A stretch of DNA of 19,121 bases from Actinomycetes bacterium (GTDB taxonomy: Bacteria > Actinomycetota > Actinomycetes > Actinomycetales > Microbacteriaceae), in NCBI GenBank assembly GCA_023451265.1, contig JAEYAG010000248.1, positions 1-19,121 of the forward strand, written 5' to 3'. The notes beneath the pieces were generated by a model that was given only the letters and a program-made list of their open reading frames with translations, did no database searches and was not told where the DNA came from. Shown here in pieces: positions 14,470 to 19,121 of this stretch; position 1 is the first letter of the stretch, and each line of letters opens with the position of its first letter. The translations under genes and the position numbers were made by a program.

Positions 14470-15577
14470 GCGCGCGGCTCCTCTCGATGCGGCCGTCGCG
14501 CAGCGACAGGGTGACCGCCGTCGCGCCGAACAGGATCAGGGCGGCGGCGGCGCCGATGCCGCCGGCCTGCAGCGCAGGCACCCAGCCCCATGCGTCACCC
14601 GCGACGACCCGGACGAGGAGTGCGGCCTGCAGCAGCGCGACGGGCGCGTACAGCGCGGGGTGGTACGGGATGCCGACGTGCAGCACGGCGGGGAGGATGA
14701 CGGGAGCGTGGGCCATGATCATCGTGATCACGAAACCGAGGAAGATCGCGTGCGTCGTCGCGTCGTAGACGGCACCCTCGGTGCGCGCGCCGCCGAGCAG
14801 CCAGCCCGCGCCGGCGACGGCCAGCCACGCGTACCCCGCCAGGAGGCACACCGCGACGTAGCGCGGCAGCCCCGGCATCCGCACCGTCCGCCGCGCGACG
14901 TCGTACCGGACGAGCCACGCGACGAGGCCGAGCAGCACGAACCCCGCGACGGGCACGGCGACGACCGGGGCGGTCAGCGACAGCAGGCAGGCGGTGGCGA
15001 GGGCGAGTGCCAGGGCGAAGAGGACGCGTTCGGCACGGATGCCGGGGGCCGCGATTCGCGCGAGCTCGAGCCGCTCCCCCGCGATCGTGAGCACGAGGAA
15101 TGCGGCGAGCAGGGGGACGAGAGGCGCAGGCGGCACCCCGCCGCACCACGCGACCGCGGCGAGAAGGCCGGCCGCCGCGTCGAGCGCCTGCACCGCGGTC
15201 GCCGTCATGGGCTGGCGGCGCCAGATCGCCCGGTACTGCAGCACGTGCACCGCGAGCCCCGCGACCGTCGCGGCCTGGGCGGCGGGGAGCGGCACAGGCG
15301 TGACGGCGGCGATCGCACCGATGGCGAGGAGCGCGGGCGCGGCGTACGCCCAGCCGGCGCGCAGTGCGACGGCACGCTCGAGGCTGATGAGGGTGCCGAC
15401 GAACCCGAAGACGAGCAGCGGCGCGTGCAGGTCGGCGAGCCGGTCGGAGAGGATCGGCAGGGGCAGACCGAGCAGCAGGAGCCCCGCGATGAGTCCGAGC
15501 ACGAGTGCCGCCGCGGCGGGGAGCACCAGCAGCAGGCGGGCGCGGGACGCCACGCCGGCGCGGGACGATGTGTCCAT
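14456..15577 (-). CDS. Polytopic membrane protein leading the nirK operon (possibly NnrS-like)
   Basis: A 373-residue protein with about 11-12 hydrophobic helices and no soluble domain. Histidines lie in or beside helices: H51 (DLHAPLLVFGF), H111, H276 (THAIFLGF), H290 (MAHAPVILP), H300 (PAVLH) and H306. A haem- or copper-binding role is possible, and NnrS, a haem-Cu membrane protein linked to NO stress, is the nearest family I can suggest; I cannot confirm it. The H-(~20)-P-x-V-L-H pattern at 276-300 recurs in the NirK membrane domain at 170-196. First gene of a three-gene operon: its TAA stop lies inside the start of nirK (14-nt overlap). No Shine-Dalgarno precedes the ATG; TAGCGT lies 6 nt upstream, suggesting a leaderless mRNA. 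Confidence 0.8.
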   Translation of the reverse strand: MDTSSRAGVASRARLLLVLPAAAALVLGLIAGLLLLGLPLPILSDRLADLHAPLLVFGFVGTLISLERAVALRAGWAYAAPALLAIGAIAAVTPVPLPAAQAATVAGLAVHVLQYRAIWRRQPMTATAVQALDAAAGLLAAVAWCGGVPPAPLVPLLAAFLVLTIAGERLELARIAAPGIRAERVLFALALALATACLLSLTAPVVAVPVAGFVLLGLVAWLVRYDVARRTVRMPGLPRYVAVCLLAGYAWLAVAGAGWLLGGARTEGAVYDATTHAIFLGFVITMIMAHAPVILPAVLHVGIPYHPALYAPVALLQAALLVRVVAGDAWGWVPALQAGGIGAAAALILFGATAVTLSLRDGRIERSRARVTA

Positions 15578-15583
15578 ACCACA

Positions 15584-15631
15584 ACGCTAGCCCGCGGCGC
15601 GGAGACCCCCGCCGGTCAGGCCGTGTTTATT
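15584..15631 (-). promoter_or_regulatory. Putative promoter of the nirK operon with shared nar/nir motif
   Basis: On the - strand AATAAACACGG (15631 to 15621) fits AWTAANNACGG and is followed by 31 nt and then TAGCGT (15589 to 15584), a TANNNT -10 box 6 nt before the ATG at 15577. No -35 is seen. The layout repeats that of narK and narG within one base. Confidence 0.48.
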
Positions 15632-15632
15632 C

Positions 15633-15656
15633 GGCCGCGGCCGGGGCCGCGCGGCC
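15633..15656. terminator. GC-only hairpin upstream of the nirK operon promoter
   Basis: GGCCGCG (15633-15639) and CGCGGCC (15650-15656) form a 7-bp stem with a 10-nt loop. It lies immediately upstream of the shared 11-mer of the nirK promoter and downstream of the long hairpin after the DUF2867 gene, so it may help insulate the two units. No U-tract follows. Confidence 0.35.
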
Positions 15657-15665
15657 ACACTCGCG

Positions 15666-15726
15666 CGCTGTCGAAATCAGCACGCGCGGTCGAGACCTTC
15701 AGGCGCGCGTGCCGATTTCGATAGCG
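15666..15726. terminator. Long imperfect hairpin spanning the stop of the DUF2867 gene
   Basis: Arms 15666-15688 and 15704-15726 pair at 21 of 23 positions, with a 15-nt loop; the inner core (15671-15687 with 15705-15721) pairs at 16 of 17. The right arm is the last codons of the - strand gene ending at 15699. The inner base pair and loop hold a smaller dyad (GGTC-GA-GACC, 15688-15697) as an alternative fold. Its place after a - strand gene and before the nirK promoter fits a transcription terminator or mRNA 3'-end stabiliser, although no U-tract is present. Confidence 0.6.
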
Positions 15727-17279
15727 GAACCGACGGCGGGCACCGCGGCATCCGCCTCGGCGGCTGCCGTGATCCGCGCCGCCATGCCGCGGAAGATGAA
15801 CCCGTGGAACGGCAGCACAGCGAGCCAATACAGCCGCCCGGCGAGCCCGGAGGGGAAGAACACCGCGCGCTGCCGGTACCGCGCGCCGCCGCCGTCCCCC
15901 TCCGGCTCGCACTGCAGATCCAGCCACGCGAGCCCCGGCACGCGCATCTCGGCGCGCAGCCGCAGCAGCCGGCCCGGTTCCACCCGCTCCACCCGCCAGA
16001 AGTCGATCGCGTCGCCGACGGCGACGCGTCCGCGGCTGCGGCGTCCGCGCGTGAGGCCCACCCCACCGACGACGCGGTCCATCCAGCCGCGCAGCGCCCA
16101 CAGCAGCGGCGCGGAGTACCAGCCGTTCTCGCCGCCGATCCCCGCGATGACGGCCCACAGCCGCTCCGGCGATGCGGTCGTCGCGGCGCTCCGCACATCC
16201 GTGTACACGGTGCGGCCGGCCCAGTCCGGGTCGCTCGGGAGGGGATCCGACGGGATGCCGGTGAGCTCGGCATCCTGCCAGCTCGTCTCCACGGTGTCCG
16301 CCTCGACGCGGCCGAGGGCGAGCGCGACCGCCCGCCGGTAGGGAGTGAGGCCGTCCGCCGGGGGCGCGATGAGCGCATCGACGGCGTGGTCGTCCATGAC
16401 GCACTCGTGCACGAGCGACGCGATGAGCGGCCGGGCGATCGCGCGCGGCACGGGCGTGACGAGGTTGACCCAGTGCGACGCGAGTCCGGGCGTCAGCACC
16501 GGCAGCGCCGCGATCGCCCGCTGCGGCAGACCCGCCTCGACCGCGTAGCCGTTCATCATCTGCCCGTAGCGCAGCACGTCGGGACCGCCGATGTCGACGG
16601 CGCGGGTGACCGCGGCATCCACCCGCGCGGCGCCCAGCAGGTAGTGCAGCACGTCACGGATCGCGATCGGCTGGATGCGGTTGCGCACCCACCGCGGCGC
16701 GGGCATGTACGGCAGCACTTCGGTGAGGTGCCGGATCATCTCGAACGACGCCGACCCCGACCCGATCACGACGCCCGCCTGCAGCACGAGGGTCGGCACG
16801 CCGCTGGCGAGGAACACCTCGCCTACCGCGACGCGCGATCGCAGGTGCGGGCTGAGGTCGACGCCCCGCGGATGCAGGCCACCGAGGTAGACGATCCGAC
16901 CGACGGATGCCGCGGCCGCCGCCTCGGCCACGGCGTGCGCCGCGGCGAGGTCGGCCGCCTCGAAGCCCCGGCCCTGCCCCATCGAATGGATGAGGTAGTA
17001 CAGCACGTCGACGTCGTCGCACGCGGCGGCGAGCGCCGCGGCATCCGTCGCCGATCCCTCGACCGCGTCGACGCCGTCGCCCCACTCGAACGCGGCGAGG
17101 CGCGCGGCGTCGCGCACGAGCACTCGCACGCGATACCCGGCGGCGAGAAGTCGCGGCACCAGGCGCCCGCCGATGTATCCGGTCGCGCCGAGCACGAGCG
17201 CCCGTGGGGCGGTTCCGTCGTCTCGGGGCCGCGTCCGCAGGTCGGGCTCACGCCCCGTGGGGGCCGACAACGCACTCAT
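15699..17279 (-). CDS. NAD(P)-binding (SDR/NmrA-like) protein with C-terminal DUF2867
   Basis: A 526-residue two-domain protein. Residues about 27-300 are a Rossmann fold of the atypical SDR/NmrA type: 'LVLGATGYIGGRLVPRLL' with the dinucleotide loop G31-ATGYIG, then 'VRVLVRD' and 'GSATDAAAL'. A 'YYLIHSMG' segment stands near the usual active site, so catalysis is uncertain. Residues about 350-515 match the DUF2867 domain that often follows such folds ('GGENGWYSAPLLWALRGWMDRVVGG', 'DAIDFWRVE', and an aromatic-rich end). No membrane anchor is clear apart from a hydrophobic patch near 'RLYWLAVLPFHGFIF'. The ATG at 17279 is chosen because TACGCT lies 7 nt upstream (leaderless pattern); an in-frame ATG at 17363 would add 28 residues of Pro/Ala-rich sequence. 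Substrate and role are unknown; no link to nitrate respiration is evident. Confidence 0.85.
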   Translation of the reverse strand: MSALSAPTGREPDLRTRPRDDGTAPRALVLGATGYIGGRLVPRLLAAGYRVRVLVRDAARLAAFEWGDGVDAVEGSATDAAALAAACDDVDVLYYLIHSMGQGRGFEAADLAAAHAVAEAAAAASVGRIVYLGGLHPRGVDLSPHLRSRVAVGEVFLASGVPTLVLQAGVVIGSGSASFEMIRHLTEVLPYMPAPRWVRNRIQPIAIRDVLHYLLGAARVDAAVTRAVDIGGPDVLRYGQMMNGYAVEAGLPQRAIAALPVLTPGLASHWVNLVTPVPRAIARPLIASLVHECVMDDHAVDALIAPPADGLTPYRRAVALALGRVEADTVETSWQDAELTGIPSDPLPSDPDWAGRTVYTDVRSAATTASPERLWAVIAGIGGENGWYSAPLLWALRGWMDRVVGGVGLTRGRRSRGRVAVGDAIDFWRVERVEPGRLLRLRAEMRVPGLAWLDLQCEPEGDGGGARYRQRAVFFPSGLAGRLYWLAVLPFHGFIFRGMAARITAAAEADAAVPAVGSAIEIGTRA

Positions 17280-17286
17280 GACTGCG

Positions 17287-17292
17287 AGCGTA
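17287..17292 (-). promoter_or_regulatory. -10 box of a leaderless promoter for the SDR/DUF2867 gene
   Basis: TACGCT (17292 to 17287 on the - strand) fits TANNNT and stands 7 nt before the ATG at 17279. No Shine-Dalgarno and no convincing -35 are present. Confidence 0.45.
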
Positions 17293-17355
17293 AGCGCGCC
17301 GCCGGCGCCCGGACGAGTGGCTTGCGCGGTCGGCACGCGCGAGGTAGGCGGCGGG

Positions 17356-17375
17356 GGCGCCACGTCGGCGGCGCC
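17356..17375. terminator. Weak hairpin after the HerA-like gene
   Basis: GGCGCC (17356-17361) and GGCGCC (17370-17375) can form a 6-bp GC stem with an 8-nt loop, 7 nt after the stop of the - strand gene ending at 17382. It has no U-tract, and short GC palindromes are common in this DNA, so it is only a candidate. Confidence 0.3.
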
Positions 17376-17381
17376 GCGGAC

Positions 17382-19121
17382 TCAGCGGCGGCCGGTGCCG
17401 AACATGCCGCGGATGACGGAGTTCAGGATCGTCTGCGTCGTCTTGGACCCGAGCACCTGCTCGATCGGCGACTTCTCGACCTTGCGCGCCGTGCGCGTGC
17501 GCGAGGTGCCGCCCGACGCCTTCATGAGCCGGTCGTACTCCTTCTGCCGCTCCTTCTCGGCGGCGGCATCGGCCTTCGCGATCGCGGCCTGCTGCTTGGC
17601 GTACTCGGCATCCGCCTTCGCCTTCGCGGCCGCCGCCTCCTCGGCGGCCTCCGCCTCGGCGGCGGCGTTCATCTTCGCGGTGAGGATCTCGCGCGCCGAC
17701 TCCCGGTCGATCGCCGTGCCGTACTTCGCGAGCAGCGGCGACGCGTGCACGGCCCGCTCGATGTCGGGGTCGGGCGTCGGCGACATCAGCCCCTGCGGCG
17801 CCCGCAGCCGGGTCCACGCGACGGGTGTCGGGGCGCCCTTCTCGCTCATGACGGTGACGATCGCCTCGCCCGTACCGAGCTCCTGCAGCACCCGCTCCAG
17901 GTCGTAGCCGCTCTTCGGGTACGTGCCGACCGTCGCGCGCAGCGCCTTCGCATCGTCGGGGGTGAACGCGCGCAGCGCGTGCTGCACGCGCGACCCGAGC
18001 TGGGCGAGCACGTCGGACGGCACGTCCTTCGGCGTCTGCGTCACGAAGAACACCCCGACGCCCTTCGAGCGGATGAGGCGGACCGTCTGCGTGATCGCCG
18101 CGAGGAAGTCCTTCGACGCGTCCTTGAACAGCAGGTGCGCCTCGTCGAAGAAGAACACGAGCTTGGGCTTGTCGGCATCCCCCACCTCCGGGAGGATCTC
18201 GAACAGCTCCGCCAGCAGGTACATGAGGAACGTCGAGAACAGCGCCGGCTTGTCGGCGACACCCGGCACCTCCAGCAGCGACAGCACGCCGCGCCCGTCG
18301 GGTGCGGTGCGCAAGAAGTCGCGGACGTCGAACTCCGGCTCGCCGAAGAACACGTCGGCGCCGTCGTCGGCGAAGGTGATGAGCTCGCGCAGGATCACCC
18401 CTGCCGTCGCGGCGGACAGCCCGCCGAGCGCCTTCAGCTCCGCCTTGCCCTCGTCGCTCGTGAGGTACGTGAGCACGGCGCGCAGGTCCGACAGGTCGAC
18501 GAGCGCAAGGCCGTTCGCGTCGGCGTAGTGGAACACGAGTCCGAGGCTCGACTCCTGCGTCGCGTTGAGGCCCAGCACCTTGCTCAGCAGCAGCGGGCCG
18601 AACCCGCTGACGGTCGCCCGCACCGGCACCCCCTTGCCGATGCCGCCGAGCGCGAAGTACTCCGTGACGGATGCCCTGGGCTTCCAGTCCTGGCCGATCG
18701 CCTGCGTCCGGGCGAGGAGCTTGTCGCTCGGCTCCCCCGGCGTGGCGACACCGGAGAGGTCGCCCTTGATGTCGGCGGCGAACACCGGCACGCCCTTCTC
18801 TGCCAGTTGCTCGGCGAGGCCCTGCAGGGTGCGGGTCTTGCCCGTGCCGGTCGCTCCGGCCACGAGTCCGTGGCGGTTCATCATCGCCAGCGGAATGCGG
18901 ACCTGCGCCGCCGGCACCGGCTCGGTGTTCATGAGCGCGCCGAGGTCCAGAGTCGCCCCCTCGAACGTGTAGCCCTTCGCGACCGCCGCGACCTCGTCGG
19001 CGTCGAGCGGGCCCTCGGATGCCGTGGCCTCGGCATCCGGTGTGGCATCCGGTGTCGCAGCACCCGCCCCACCCGCCGGCGCCTCCCCGGCCGCCGGCGC
19101 CTCCCCGGCCGCCGGCGCCTC
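17382..19121 (-). CDS. HerA-like ATPase of the DUF853 family, 5' end outside the window
   Basis: The - strand frame is open from the window edge to a TGA at 17382, so 579 residues are visible and the start is missing. Numbered from the internal ATG at 18932, Walker A is G26-ATGTGKT33 and Walker B is 'LVFFFDEAH' (about 260-268), followed by 'SKGVGVFFVTQTPKDVP', a sensor-like strand. A charged Ala/Glu/Lys coiled coil (about 425-475) precedes a conserved tail 'SPIEQVLGSKTTQTILNSVIRGMFG'. The family is a cytosolic HerA/FtsK-type P-loop ATPase of unknown cellular role. The ATG at 18932 is not the true start: the 63 codons before it stay open and include 'GYTFEGATLDLGAL', which belongs to the conserved N-terminus as I know it. 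Further upstream the protein is an Ala/Pro/Glu/Gly repeat. Unrelated to the nitrate genes as far as can be seen. Confidence 0.88.
   Translation of the reverse strand, partial: EAPAAGEAPAAGEAPAGGAGAATPDATPDAEATASEGPLDADEVAAVAKGYTFEGATLDLGALMNTEPVPAAQVRIPLAMMNRHGLVAGATGTGKTRTLQGLAEQLAEKGVPVFAADIKGDLSGVATPGEPSDKLLARTQAIGQDWKPRASVTEYFALGGIGKGVPVRATVSGFGPLLLSKVLGLNATQESSLGLVFHYADANGLALVDLSDLRAVLTYLTSDEGKAELKALGGLSAATAGVILRELITFADDGADVFFGEPEFDVRDFLRTAPDGRGVLSLLEVPGVADKPALFSTFLMYLLAELFEILPEVGDADKPKLVFFFDEAHLLFKDASKDFLAAITQTVRLIRSKGVGVFFVTQTPKDVPSDVLAQLGSRVQHALRAFTPDDAKALRATVGTYPKSGYDLERVLQELGTGEAIVTVMSEKGAPTPVAWTRLRAPQGLMSPTPDPDIERAVHASPLLAKYGTAIDRESAREILTAKMNAAAEAEAAEEAAAAKAKADAEYAKQQAAIAKADAAAEKERQKEYDRLMKASGGTSRTRTARKVEKSPIEQVLGSKTTQTILNSVIRGMFGTGRR
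19075..19121 (-). repeat. 18-bp tandem repeat in the N-terminal region of the HerA-like gene
   Basis: Two perfect 18-bp units (19075-19092, 19093-19110) and 11 bases of a third (19111-19121) run to the window edge. In frame they encode the hexapeptide Glu-Ala-Pro-Ala-Ala-Gly repeated. The total copy number is not visible. Confidence 0.9.

Noticed and set aside
17280..17363. Upstream ATG at 17363 as the start of the SDR/DUF2867 protein
   Set aside because: The extra 28 residues are Pro/Ala/Thr-rich and would cover the leaderless promoter box at 17287-17292; ATG 17279 fits better.

Overview
The window comes from a very GC-rich actinobacterium, most likely Microbacterium or a close relative in the Microbacteriaceae. 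The reasons are strong G/C third-position bias, ATGA/GTGA stop-start overlaps, promoters with a TANNNT -10 box about 6 nt before the start codon, and protein families typical of that group. No species call is possible from the sequence alone. I see no tRNA, rRNA, insertion sequence, integrase or CRISPR array, and no gene-free stretch longer than about 200 bases.

Layout. (1) Positions 1-1707 are a molybdenum-cofactor block: the tail of a MobA-type guanylyltransferase, a small DUF6457-type protein and moaD on the + strand, facing moaE and mogA/moaB on the - strand. (2) Positions 1782-2408 encode a winged-helix regulator with a C-terminal Cys/His set of the kind that can hold an Fe-S cluster. 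(3) Positions 2411-10738 are a respiratory nitrate module: narK (-) diverges from narGHJI (+) across a 195-bp control region. (4) Positions 10755-15577 are a second - strand operon: a polytopic membrane protein, a giant membrane-anchored copper nitrite reductase (membrane domain, blue-copper domain, NirK domain) and a cytochrome P450, each overlapping the next by 14 nt. (5) Positions 15699-19121 hold an NAD(P)-binding/DUF2867 protein and a HerA-like ATPase (DUF853) whose 5' end lies outside the window.

How it fits together. Nitrate enters through NarK and is reduced to nitrite at the cytoplasmic face by NarGHI, matured by NarJ, using the bis-MGD cofactor whose late synthesis steps are encoded alongside. 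Nitrite would be reduced to NO outside the membrane by the NirK fusion. No recognisable NO reductase or NO dioxygenase lies in the window. The P450 translationally coupled to nirK, whose I-helix lacks the usual oxygen-activating Thr, is therefore a candidate NO-handling enzyme (inference).

The strongest unannotated signal is an 11-bp motif, AWTAANNACGG, upstream of narG, narK and the nirK operon. It sits 31-32 nt before a -10-like hexamer in each case, which suggests one activator controls all three units. Secondary signals are a 12-bp palindrome in the narK/narG control region, two hairpins that overlap stop codons, four apparently leaderless genes, and a strong excess of the heptamer GGATGCC/GGCATCC.
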